A DNA stretch of 42,814 nt, taken from the NCBI GenBank assembly GCA_027623095.1, contig JAQBVM010000015.1, forward strand, positions 1 to 42,814, in the 5' to 3' direction. Position numbers and translations under genes: made by a program. The stretch comes from Verrucomicrobiota bacterium. Its GTDB lineage: Bacteria > Verrucomicrobiota > Verrucomicrobiia > Limisphaerales > SIBE01. Shown here piece by piece: positions 32,998 through 40,762 of the stretch (its first letter is position 1; each line of letters begins with the position of its first letter). The notes under the pieces are model-generated. The model did no database searches. It saw nothing but the letters and a program-made list of their open reading frames with translations, and was not told the origin of the DNA.

Positions 32998-33783
32998 CTA
33001 TTCAAAGCTGGTAGCTGTGTCACCGCCTCCACCACTTTGCGTAGCAAACCAGGCGTCAAAATCTTCCTGGCTCTGAACGGTCAGGAATCCTGAAGACATC
33101 GTGTAATGCCCGGTGCCGCATAACTGAGCACAATTGATCTGATACCGGCCAACTTTGTTCGCTGTGAACCACAATGGAATGTTCATCCCCGGAATCGCAT
33201 CCTGGCAAACCCGCAGCGCGATGACTTTAAAGGAATGGATCACATCCAAGGAGCTCAAGTGTATAATAACCGGCTTGTTAACCGGAACGCGAAGATCATT
33301 GAACATCGTGAAATCGTCTTTCCCGTTCGGGTCCTCCTTAACTTCGCCCCACTTGTTTTGAGCATCGATGAGATTCGCATCCTGCCTTACAAACAGAGCA
33401 TCCTTCCCCGGGTAACGCGCATTCCAGCCGAACTGTTGAGCGATCACGCGAATCACCGTGGATTCACTCTCCGCAGGCATCCGATCCATCAATTGCGACC
33501 ACAGTGGAACCGCGAGTCCAAACAACAAGACCATTTCAACAACCGCCACCGCCACTTCGATATAACTCGACGAGTGGCTCTTGACACCAACGTAGTCGGC
33601 TTTGGGATTCTTGGACTTTCGGAAGCGAACCAAGACGTACCCAAAATACAAAATCCAACCTACAAAAAGCACCAACATGAGCCAATGCATGTACACGATC
33701 AGATTGTCCACATTGCGTCCATGCTCGGATGCCAAAACCGGCATCGACATTAGTGATCTGAAAAAATCAACGAGTCCTTCCAT
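32998..33783 (-). CDS. coxB: Cytochrome c oxidase subunit II
   Basis: A 261-residue subunit with two membrane hairpin segments (about 28-53 and 73-97) and a periplasmic cupredoxin domain. All CuA ligands are present: H183 (DVIHSF), C218, C222, H226 and M229 (CAQLCGTGHYTM). The aromatic region is reduced to QFGWNARYPG. There is no C-terminal cytochrome c domain, so this is aa3-type rather than caa3-type. It starts three bases before the stop region of the small CxxC protein gene and lies after coxA, coxC and subunit IV, rather than first as in many bacteria. Confidence 0.95.
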   Translation of the reverse strand: MEGLVDFFRSLMSMPVLASEHGRNVDNLIVYMHWLMLVLFVGWILYFGYVLVRFRKSKNPKADYVGVKSHSSSYIEVAVAVVEMVLLFGLAVPLWSQLMDRMPAESESTVIRVIAQQFGWNARYPGKDALFVRQDANLIDAQNKWGEVKEDPNGKDDFTMFNDLRVPVNKPVIIHLSSLDVIHSFKVIALRVCQDAIPGMNIPLWFTANKVGRYQINCAQLCGTGHYTMSSGFLTVQSQEDFDAWFATQSGGGGDTATSFE

Positions 33784-33785
33784 GT

Positions 33786-34052
33786 TCAGTCCTTATCAGT
33801 CAGTTCGGGTAAAGCTGCCGAAGACTCCGCTTCGGACACAGCCGCCGAACGTTTCCCTAAAAAAACAAAGAATGCGCTAATTCCACTCAACACACAGGCG
33901 ACAACCGCAATCATCGCGAGCACCCCCCATTTGGCTCCTTGTCCCAATGCCGAGGCTTGATCGCCGAAACACACGGAACAGGCGAACCCCGATGCCGGCA
34001 GCAGACCAATGACACCGATCGAAAGGCAAACTTTGCGGATTAATCCAATCAT
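33786..34052 (-). CDS. Small membrane protein with an ACSVCFG motif
   Basis: An 88-residue protein with a signal-like first segment (VCLSIGVIGLLPASGFACSV), the motif CSVCFGD right after the cleavage region, and a second membrane segment (VLAMIAVVACVLSGISAFFV). Similar small CxxCFG proteins occur beside cytochrome oxidase genes in Acidobacteria and Verrucomicrobiota as I recall them. Two cysteines facing the periplasm could bind copper or a thiol partner during CuA assembly (inference). I chose the ATG at 34052, which overlaps the preceding stop (ATGA). Confidence 0.75.
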   Translation of the reverse strand: MIGLIRKVCLSIGVIGLLPASGFACSVCFGDQASALGQGAKWGVLAMIAVVACVLSGISAFFVFLGKRSAAVSEAESSAALPELTDKD

Positions 34053-34258
34053 AAATAGCCAATGCTCCTGAGTTTTTTTAGGAAATAGCGACCGTAAACG
34101 ATCAACAAAACTCCGGCGCCGGTGGAAAGCCCTCCCATTACAAGATTCACAACCTCGTTCCCTCCCATGAAATATTCTCTTATTGCCCACACTCCAAAGC
34201 CAAAGGAGAGCAGTGTCGAGGCGGTAATGAACACGATATGGAAAGCTTTCAACGACAT
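34049..34258 (-). CDS. Small two-helix membrane protein of the oxidase cluster
   Basis: A 69-residue protein with two membrane segments (FHIVFITASTLLSFGFGVWA and NLVMGGLSTGAGVLLIVYGR) and a basic tail. No named family. It is translationally coupled on both sides (three bases after subunit IV, ATGA overlap with the next gene), which marks it as a genuine member of the operon. A role as an accessory subunit or assembly factor is inference. Confidence 0.75.
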   Translation of the reverse strand: MSLKAFHIVFITASTLLSFGFGVWAIREYFMGGNEVVNLVMGGLSTGAGVLLIVYGRYFLKKLRSIGYL

Positions 34259-34261
34259 AAC

Positions 34262-34630
34262 TTAGTGTTGCGCTTTATGCGCGGCTTCCGATTGGGAGGC
34301 CGCAGGACTCGCTCCGAGGTAGACCGTTCCCGGGGGAGCCTGGCCATGTGCCCAAACGGTTAAATACATTAAACCGGTGAAAAAGAAAGCGGTCGATGCC
34401 AGGATACCATAGATCATTTTCTTCTCCGAAATCAAATGCATGAAGAATCCAGCAACCAAAAACGCTTTGACACTTGCGATGAACATCGCTACCGCAACAG
34501 TCAGCGCGACACTGGGAAGGTGAATGTAGTAGGCGCCAACGGTCAAAACTGTTCCGACAATCAACGCAACAAAAACAAGCACGTATCGGCGAACAGACGC
34601 CTTAATATCATGATGATCGTGACCACTCAT
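34262..34630 (-). CDS. Cytochrome c oxidase subunit IV
   Basis: A 122-residue protein with three membrane segments (about 16-34, 39-66 and 73-93), matching the bacterial subunit IV family (COX4_pro-type). The helix motif VAMFIASVKAFLVAGFFMHL is the conserved one. It is a small accessory subunit without redox centres. The N-terminus SGHDHHD and the C-terminus are histidine-containing, possibly incidental metal binding. It lies between coxC and two small membrane proteins. Confidence 0.9.
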   Translation of the reverse strand: MSGHDHHDIKASVRRYVLVFVALIVGTVLTVGAYYIHLPSVALTVAVAMFIASVKAFLVAGFFMHLISEKKMIYGILASTAFFFTGLMYLTVWAHGQAPPGTVYLGASPAASQSEAAHKAQH

Positions 34631-34647
34631 AGCTCAATTCATTCTCT

Positions 34648-35418
34648 CTAAAGCAGGTAAAGCACGGGAAACAGGAAAATCCAAACCAAATCGACAAAAT
34701 GCCAAAACAGGCCGGAGACCTCGATCCGGTTAGTAAACCGCTCGGGATCGGTTTTCCACATCTTGCTTCCCGGCCCCCACAGGTATCCAATCACGATTGC
34801 GCCACCGATAACGTGCAGCGCGTGGAGCGCGGTTAAAGTAAAATAGATCGCGAGATACGTGTTATGCCACGGGCCATAATTCTCCATTTTCTTGATCTGC
34901 GATCTCTCGATTCTCAGCTCTTCTTTGTGCTCTCCCTGATGATCCCAGGCGTTGCCTTCACCCAACGGAAACACCTGCACGTGCTTTAAAGTCACGTGCT
35001 CATCCGTTTTCTCAACCAAATGGCCATCCGCAACGTTTCCGTCCATCATCACTACCTCGTAGTGGGTGAATTTATCGTGATACTCGAACGATTTGATGCC
35101 CACAAACATCAATGCAAGGATAAGCGTTGCCGCTTGGAACTTTTTGAATCTGTCGAACTGATTTAGTTTTAAAGAAGCCCAAGCAAGCACGACTGTGATA
35201 CTGGAAGTGATCAGGACAAGTGTGTTCACCGTACCAATCGGAATATTCAGCAATCCGTGCGGCCACGTTCCGGCGGGAGCTCCAATGCGAAGCAGAATGT
35301 AAGACGAAAACAGAGCGCCGAAGAGCATCACTTCGGAAGCCAGGAACAGCCAGATTCCGAGTTTCGCATTGTAGAGGCCCGTGTCTGGGCGCGGATGAAC
35401 TACGTATGGGATGTCCAT
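34648..35418 (-). CDS. coxC: Cytochrome c oxidase subunit III
   Basis: A 256-residue multi-spanning subunit. Typical blocks are GLYNAKLGIWLFLASEVMLF, SYILLRIGAPAGTWPHG, TYLAIYFTLTALHALHVIGG and the ending GLFWHFVDLVWIFLFPVLYL. An unusual hydrophilic insert lies between helices (about residues 118-175: HYEVVMMDGNVADGHLVEKT, HVTLKHVQVFPLGEGNAWDH), longer than in proteobacterial CoxC and probably facing the periplasm. It follows coxA by 32 bases. Confidence 0.93.
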   Translation of the reverse strand: MDIPYVVHPRPDTGLYNAKLGIWLFLASEVMLFGALFSSYILLRIGAPAGTWPHGLLNIPIGTVNTLVLITSSITVVLAWASLKLNQFDRFKKFQAATLILALMFVGIKSFEYHDKFTHYEVVMMDGNVADGHLVEKTDEHVTLKHVQVFPLGEGNAWDHQGEHKEELRIERSQIKKMENYGPWHNTYLAIYFTLTALHALHVIGGAIVIGYLWGPGSKMWKTDPERFTNRIEVSGLFWHFVDLVWIFLFPVLYLL

Positions 35419-35450
35419 TGATGAAAGGATTGGTGCAGGTTGATGTCGCC

Positions 35451-37253
35451 TTAAACCGGTTGATTCTGAGGGGAGAAATCTTTTGATTCGCCGGGAACAC
35501 TATACTCATATGGCCCGCGATAAACGTGTGGAGCCGTTGCAAAATTCCCGTGAGGAGGTGGCGTGGGAGTCTGCCACTCCAATGTGGTGGAATCCCATGG
35601 GTTGTCCGATTCCACCTTCTTGCCGTGCGTCAAACTCCAGAAGAAATTGATAATGAACGGAATCTGCGCGAGCCCTAAACACCAGGCCGCTATGGAAATA
35701 ACCGAGTTGAGGCCAATCATCTGGTCACTTAATCCGCCAATCGCGTCCTGCCCCACCTTCGCAAGGGAATAGTTCACGCCACCATCAACCATCCGTCTTA
35801 GCATGCCAGCCATTCCTTGCACGAACATCGGCTGAAAGATTGCGTTCATAAAAACCAATGATAGCCAGAAATGAACCCGGCCCCAAAACTCGTTCATGAA
35901 TCTTCCGGTCGCCTTGGGATACCAAAAGTAGATGCCTGCCATCAGTCCAAAAATCGTCCCCGGAGCGACCACATAATGAAAATGAGCAATCACGTAGTAC
36001 GTATCGTGCAAATGAATGTCACTATAATTTAGCCCCAACGGAAGCCCTGTTAACCCGCCGATCCCGAACATCGGCAGAAAGCCGAGTGCGAACAACATGG
36101 GTGTGTTAATCCGGATTGATCCACCCCAAAGGGATATAAAAAGGCACGTCAAGATGACCACGGACGGAATCGAGATAATCATCGTCGTGGTTTGAAAGAA
36201 CGTGCTGATGGCCGTGCCCATGCCCGTCAAGTACATGTGATGCGCCCAAACGATGAAGGACAGAAATCCGACCGCCAATACTGAATAAACCAACGATTTG
36301 TAACCCCATATCGGCTTGCGGGTGTTGTTGGCGATGATCTCGCAAACGATTCCAAGAGCCGGCAAGATCAGCACGTACACCTCCGGATGCCCCAAAAACC
36401 AAAAAAGGTGCTGCCATAGGAGTGGACTCCCTCCGCCGCTAACCTCCGCCAGAGCGCCGGAGCCGACCGCAAGTCCCGTGGGAAGAAAGAAACTTGTCCC
36501 CGCAAGCTTGTCCATTAATTGCATCACAGCGGCAGCCTCCAAAGGGGGAAACGCCAGCAACAACAAGAATGCTGTTACAAATTGTGCCCAAACAAAGAAT
36601 GGCAGTCGCATCCAAGTCATCCCCGGCGCACGAAGCTGAATGATTGTAGCAATGAAATTCACCGCGCCGAGCAGTGACGAAGTGATCAGGAATACCATGC
36701 CGATAATCCAAAACGTCTGCCCTTGTGTGGACAAAGAAGTCGCCAATGGGGAATAAGAAGTCCACCCGGCCTGCGCCGCTCCCCCTGGAATGAAAAAGCT
36801 TACCATCATGATGACACCCCCGATCACATAGGATTGGTAACTCACCATGTTAATTCTCGGATATGCCATGTCCACGGCGCCGATTTGAAGCGGTACCACA
36901 TAGTTTCCAAATGCCGCAAATGCCAATGGAACAACCGCCAAGAAAACCATAATCGTACCGTGCATCGCGCCGAACGCGTTATACAAATCCGACGACATAA
37001 TACCGCCGGACGCCACATCACCCAGAGACTTTTCAAGCAGAGCGCCAAAAAATGGAATCGGTGATCCGGGATACGCAATCTGCCAGCGCATCAACATCAT
37101 CAAGCCAAACCCGAATAGCAGAAAAATGAGCGCCGTCACTCCGTACTGAATCCCAATGATTTTGTGATCCGTGGAGAAAATATAACTTCGCCAGAAACCT
37201 GGGTCCGTATGATGCGCTACCGCGTGGTCTGTATGCGCTGTGGTTGATTGCAT
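35451..37253 (-). CDS. coxA: Cytochrome c oxidase subunit I
   Basis: The 600-residue catalytic subunit of a heme-copper oxidase, reducing oxygen and pumping protons across the inner membrane. Diagnostic blocks are present: FWFLGHPEVYVLILPALGIV (CuB histidine, and the glutamate of the D-channel near residue 291), VWAHHMYLTGM (CuB histidine pair near 338), and HDTYYVIAHFHYVVAPGTIF (heme ligands near 418). The glutamate makes it A1-type. The C-terminal tail (TPPPHGNFATAPHVYRGPYE) is the usual cytoplasmic end. It starts a 131-base gap after ctaB in which I see no signal. Confidence 0.96.
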   Translation of the reverse strand: MQSTTAHTDHAVAHHTDPGFWRSYIFSTDHKIIGIQYGVTALIFLLFGFGLMMLMRWQIAYPGSPIPFFGALLEKSLGDVASGGIMSSDLYNAFGAMHGTIMVFLAVVPLAFAAFGNYVVPLQIGAVDMAYPRINMVSYQSYVIGGVIMMVSFFIPGGAAQAGWTSYSPLATSLSTQGQTFWIIGMVFLITSSLLGAVNFIATIIQLRAPGMTWMRLPFFVWAQFVTAFLLLLAFPPLEAAAVMQLMDKLAGTSFFLPTGLAVGSGALAEVSGGGSPLLWQHLFWFLGHPEVYVLILPALGIVCEIIANNTRKPIWGYKSLVYSVLAVGFLSFIVWAHHMYLTGMGTAISTFFQTTTMIISIPSVVILTCLFISLWGGSIRINTPMLFALGFLPMFGIGGLTGLPLGLNYSDIHLHDTYYVIAHFHYVVAPGTIFGLMAGIYFWYPKATGRFMNEFWGRVHFWLSLVFMNAIFQPMFVQGMAGMLRRMVDGGVNYSLAKVGQDAIGGLSDQMIGLNSVISIAAWCLGLAQIPFIINFFWSLTHGKKVESDNPWDSTTLEWQTPTPPPHGNFATAPHVYRGPYEYSVPGESKDFSPQNQPV

Positions 37254-37385
37254 GATACTGTTCGTTGCTCTTCTTTCGCTGCCGCAGCTTAAACGCTCAA
37301 TCCGCCCGTGGCGCCGCGTTTTGGCCGGTTAGTTAACTTCGCCGAATGACTCGTGTCAACGGAAGACGTTACACTCGCTCATTTT

Positions 37386-38291
37386 TTAACTTGTTTTGTC
37401 AATTACCATTATTGCCAACAGAAAGGGAAGATAAATGATCGACATGAAAAATAACTGGCGAGCCCGGCTTCGGCTCAGATCCTGGCAGAATCGAAACGCA
37501 AAAACTAAAAATGCCAAACCCAGAACCATCGCGGACACCAAGTAGAACCGACCGCTCAAGCCAAACAGATAAGGAGTCAGACTCACAATCAGAAGCCCAA
37601 CCGTATTCCCAAGGGCAAAGCGGCCCGTACGGCCCCCGGTCGGATCAACCGAAGGCAACATTACAAATCCTGCCTTAGCGTATTCCTCCTTGTACATCCA
37701 GGCTATCGACATGAAGTGTGGCAATTGCCAAAGGAAAAGAATGGCAAACAGAGCCAAACCGCCCTTTCCGATTTCTCCACGCGCGGCTGTCCATCCCATC
37801 AGCGGTGGCAACGCTCCGGAAATCGCTCCCACTGTCGTGTTCAACGTGGTCACCCTCTTTAAAGGTGTATAGACGAAGAGGTAACTCAAAAGCGTCAGTG
37901 CCCCGAGCAGGCTGGTCAACAAGTTCACACCTATAGCCAGCCAGACGAGCCCGACACTTGCGATACCAATTCCGAATACCAGAACCGTCTCTGGTTGAAT
38001 TCGGCCCGAAGGCAAAGGCCTCGATTCAGTCCGTAACATCCTGGAATCGTAATCCTTTTCTATCAACTGATTAAGCGCGGCCGCGCCGCTTGCCACCAGC
38101 GCGGTTCCGATCAGAATGCTCGTCATCAGGCCGAACTCCGGCCATCCTTTTGACCCCACGCAAAAACCCGCCAATGTGGTGAAAAGGACCAATGCCGTCA
38201 GCCTAGCCTTGGCTAATTCCAAATACATGCCGAGGCCAGATTTGTCGGCGGTCTGCGTTGTGGCAAGTGCCGGAGCGGATCCCTTCATCAT
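37386..38291 (-). CDS. ctaB: Protoheme IX farnesyltransferase (heme O synthase)
   Basis: A UbiA-superfamily prenyltransferase (301 aa) converting heme B to heme O in the membrane. Signature blocks: NQLIEKDYDSRMLRTESRPL (prenyl-diphosphate site), YTPLKRVTTLNTTVGAISGA and LPPLMGW, and WQLPHFMSIAWMYKEEYAKA. I chose the ATG at 38291 (the adjacent ATG at 38288 is equally possible); the frame continues upstream to 38447 but overlaps ctaA and reads as nonsense. Product goes to CtaA, the next gene upstream in the cluster. Confidence 0.95.
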   Translation of the reverse strand: MMKGSAPALATTQTADKSGLGMYLELAKARLTALVLFTTLAGFCVGSKGWPEFGLMTSILIGTALVASGAAALNQLIEKDYDSRMLRTESRPLPSGRIQPETVLVFGIGIASVGLVWLAIGVNLLTSLLGALTLLSYLFVYTPLKRVTTLNTTVGAISGALPPLMGWTAARGEIGKGGLALFAILFLWQLPHFMSIAWMYKEEYAKAGFVMLPSVDPTGGRTGRFALGNTVGLLIVSLTPYLFGLSGRFYLVSAMVLGLAFLVFAFRFCQDLSRSRARQLFFMSIIYLPFLLAIMVIDKTS

Positions 38292-38313
38292 TAAGATCAG
38301 AGAATTCTCACGG

Positions 38314-39369
38314 TCACGATGACTGGAGCACCGACAGTGCGGACCCATTTTCCGAATCCATTGGCGCTCGGACCGTGAATGCCACCGAACCGCACCGCGC
38401 GGAGATAAGGCAAAAAAGCGACGAAACAACCAGACAAATCGCCCCAATCATCACGTGACCAGTCGCCACGTCCGCCGCTTTATTGCTCCAAACCGTAAAT
38501 ACGCCAAACGCCGCCTGAACGAGGATCAACCCTAACAATCCGATCGCGAATCGGCTGTTCACGGCAGAAGTTCCGGCCGCTCGGAGATTCCTCCAAGCCA
38601 GCCATCCTGCCGAAATCACAATCGCCAGAGCGCCAATTCTGTGAGCCATATGCAGCTGGATATGCGCCGCCGTTATAGGATTCGGATCCATCACATCAAT
38701 ACGTTCCCGATTAATCTTCTCTAAAAACGCCGGGTCAGTCGCGGGCCAAACCTTTCCATATGCAAACGGAAAATCGGGGACGGCAAGTCCGGCATGCTGA
38801 TGTCTCATGGCAGCTCCAAGGACAAGCTGCCCAAAAATCAGGAAAGTAACGAAGGCATTGGCCGTCCACATAGAATCTGTAATCGGAATCGTCTTGGCTG
38901 TCATCACCCATTTCTTCCACCAAACTGACGTTGCAAGCGCAATGATGCTTAGCAAAACCAGAAAGAGTTGCGCCAACGCCGCATGAAAGATCCCCAAGGA
39001 ATCAATCATCAGAGTGACACGCAAACCACCCAGAACCCCCTGCGCGACTACGCCAAAAAAAGCTAAAACGCCAAGCCATCTTATCCAGCGACGATCCTCC
39101 TTGATCCATAACCAGATCGCAAGAACAGTCGTGAGCAGCCCTACAAACGAAGCAAACAGGCGGTGCGAATGTTCATAGAAGATCCCGCCCACCCACTTCG
39201 AAGGCGGAAATAGGAACATGTTGTATCCATAAGTCGTGGGCCAGTCGGGAACAGCCATGCCAACCCCGTGACTCGTTACCAAGCCGCCAATGCCTATCAG
39301 AATCCAAGTCGCGACAGCCGAAATTACGGCGAAGCGATGCAACCAACGGTTCTGATCGGAAAAATCCAT
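38314..39369 (-). CDS. ctaA: Heme A synthase (COX15/CtaA)
   Basis: A 351-residue membrane enzyme oxidising the C8 methyl of heme O to a formyl group to give heme A. Eight hydrophobic segments. Conserved histidine/glutamate blocks are visible: FYEHSHRLFASFVGL (ExxHR), GIFHAALAQLFLVLL, IQLHMAHRIGALAIV and ATGHVMIGAICLVVSS, which provide the heme ligands. The N-terminal motif GGLVTSHGVGMAVPDWPTTYG is typical of the eukaryote-like COX15 type. It ends 23 bases before ctaB. Confidence 0.95.
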   Translation of the reverse strand: MDFSDQNRWLHRFAVISAVATWILIGIGGLVTSHGVGMAVPDWPTTYGYNMFLFPPSKWVGGIFYEHSHRLFASFVGLLTTVLAIWLWIKEDRRWIRWLGVLAFFGVVAQGVLGGLRVTLMIDSLGIFHAALAQLFLVLLSIIALATSVWWKKWVMTAKTIPITDSMWTANAFVTFLIFGQLVLGAAMRHQHAGLAVPDFPFAYGKVWPATDPAFLEKINRERIDVMDPNPITAAHIQLHMAHRIGALAIVISAGWLAWRNLRAAGTSAVNSRFAIGLLGLILVQAAFGVFTVWSNKAADVATGHVMIGAICLVVSSLFCLISARCGSVAFTVRAPMDSENGSALSVLQSS

Positions 39370-39380
39370 TCAAATTCTAA

Positions 39381-39412
39381 TGAAAAGCCGCTGTAACAGG
39401 TGCCACAGCGGC
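39381..39412 (-). terminator. Possible intrinsic terminator or attenuator before ctaA
   Basis: On the minus strand the perfect 8-bp stem GCCGCTGT / ACAGCGGC (10-base loop) is followed by TTTTCATTAG. This is terminator-like and sits in the 80-base gap between the cupredoxin gene and ctaA. It could lower expression of the ctaA-cox genes relative to the cupredoxin. Confidence 0.5.
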
Positions 39413-39449
39413 AATCGAAATAATAATAGAATCAATACTCAGGCAATGA

Positions 39450-40181
39450 TTAGCTGCCACTCACTTCGATCGAAAAATCTGCTTTTCCACCGGCAGGACC
39501 GACCGTCACCTTTTGAGTAACCCCTGTGCCTCTGGGGTGCGTTTTTCGGTGGACAGCCTCAACCACATAATCGCCAGGGGGAACATTGGAGATTTTGAAA
39601 GTTCCGTCCACGCTGGAAACAGCGAAATAGGGATGATTCACCAATCCTCCGTAAGAAAACATCCAGGGATGCACGTCGCATTTGAAGCGCAAGAAGACCT
39701 CCGGACTATCAAAAACATATTCATACGGCTTCCCGCCGGCCATTTGGGCTTTGTTCGATTCCTTGTTTCCACTGCTTGCGGATGGCGTCACATGAATATT
39801 ATGCATCAACGGATCAGAGTTCTTTACATGAAGCTTCTGACCGGTTTGCAGGCCGAAAACGTACGGCAAGTACTCGCAACCTATCTGATCAATCTCGACG
39901 GTTCCAACCGGAGCCGGGATTGGCTTTCCATCCAAACCGGACTTGATATACACAAACGTATCCGCCAATCCTCCATGAGCATCCACCAAGTAAAAACGGG
40001 TCGTTGGGATCGGTTTTCCGGCATAAAGCTTTCCGCAAAATGGATCCGATGCGATCGGCAAATTCTTCTCAGCTGGAGGTGTTCCTTTCAGAGTGATTTT
40101 TCCGATAATGTCTCCAGCGGAAATCGTTGTCACAGAGGACAATGCAACAGCCGCCACAAATATCGTAATTGACTTGTTCAT
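39450..40181 (-). CDS. Periplasmic cupredoxin-like protein with a carboxypeptidase-regulatory domain
   Basis: A 243-residue exported protein (signal ITIFVAAVALSSVTTISAG). The middle part is cupredoxin-like: SDPLMHNIHVTPS gives a histidine ligand and FLRFKCDVHPWMFSYGGL gives cysteine, histidine and methionine, which is a full type 1 copper set. A C-terminal regulatory-like sandwich follows (VDGTFKISNVPPGDYVVEAV). It may be an electron donor to the oxidase or a copper carrier; both are inference from position. I chose the ATG at 40181; the frame is open to 40247 but gives no signal peptide. Confidence 0.82.
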   Translation of the reverse strand: MNKSITIFVAAVALSSVTTISAGDIIGKITLKGTPPAEKNLPIASDPFCGKLYAGKPIPTTRFYLVDAHGGLADTFVYIKSGLDGKPIPAPVGTVEIDQIGCEYLPYVFGLQTGQKLHVKNSDPLMHNIHVTPSASSGNKESNKAQMAGGKPYEYVFDSPEVFLRFKCDVHPWMFSYGGLVNHPYFAVSSVDGTFKISNVPPGDYVVEAVHRKTHPRGTGVTQKVTVGPAGGKADFSIEVSGS

Positions 40182-40253
40182 AACATGTTCTTGGGGCTTG
40201 AATTCAAAGTTCGCTGCCACGCTATCATTGAGATTTTTTGCTCGCAAGCGATT

Positions 40254-40271
40254 TTGTGAAACTTTTCACAA
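40254..40271 (-). promoter_or_regulatory. CRP/FNR-type dyad upstream of the oxidase cluster
   Basis: TTGTGAAACTTTTCACAA is an 18-bp perfect palindrome (2-base centre) and contains TGTGA-N6-TCACA exactly. It lies 72 bases upstream of the cupredoxin start, in the 97-base gap after ribH, where a promoter for the cupredoxin/cox genes is expected. The spacing fits an upstream activator site. A ribH terminator role is unlikely, since no T-run follows on the minus strand. Confidence 0.5.
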
Positions 40272-40278
40272 GGGCAAA

Positions 40279-40746
40279 CTACAAGAGTCTCATCGTTTGC
40301 GCCATTCGTATCGCCGTTGATGCGGCTTCGGCGCCACGGTTGTACTTCACCCCGAGGCACCGAACTTTCGCCTGTCCTTCGTTTTCAAGGAGCAAGACCT
40401 CATGAATAACAGGAATTCGGCGCTCGATCTGAATTTTCGCCAGGCACCAGGTCACTGCTTCGCAGATATGCTGCGCATGGGTCGTTTCGCCCCGAATAAT
40501 GACCCCGAGACAGATCAGCGCTGAGAATCGCGGCTTCAGACAGTCAGCAAGTTTCGAGGCGACTACCGGTATTTCAAATGCCCCAGGAACCCGAACGATC
40601 CGAACGTTCTTGACTCCCGCTTTCGATAAAGCAGTTTGGGCGCTTCGGAGCATCGCATCGACATAGCGCCGGTTGTATTCGGAAGCGATAATTGCAAATT
40701 GCCCAGACTCTTCTCCCCGATTGGTCTGCACTGCCGTTTTCAGCAT
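40279..40746 (-). CDS. ribH: 6,7-dimethyl-8-ribityllumazine synthase
   Basis: Penultimate enzyme of riboflavin synthesis, joining 5-amino-6-ribitylaminouracil and 3,4-dihydroxy-2-butanone phosphate. The 155-residue length is typical. Motifs: RIVRVPGAFEIPVVASKLA (substrate site), CLGVIIRGETTHAQHICEAV with the catalytic histidine, and IPVIHEVLLLENEGQAKVR. It follows ribBA by 16 bases, and its second substrate is the product of the RibB domain. Confidence 0.95.
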   Translation of the reverse strand: MLKTAVQTNRGEESGQFAIIASEYNRRYVDAMLRSAQTALSKAGVKNVRIVRVPGAFEIPVVASKLADCLKPRFSALICLGVIIRGETTHAQHICEAVTWCLAKIQIERRIPVIHEVLLLENEGQAKVRCLGVKYNRGAEAASTAIRMAQTMRLL

Positions 40747-40762
40747 ATTCGCGACTTAATCT

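Noticed and set aside
32998-33783. caa3-type subunit II
   Set aside because: There is no CxxCH heme motif; the protein ends shortly after the CuA site.
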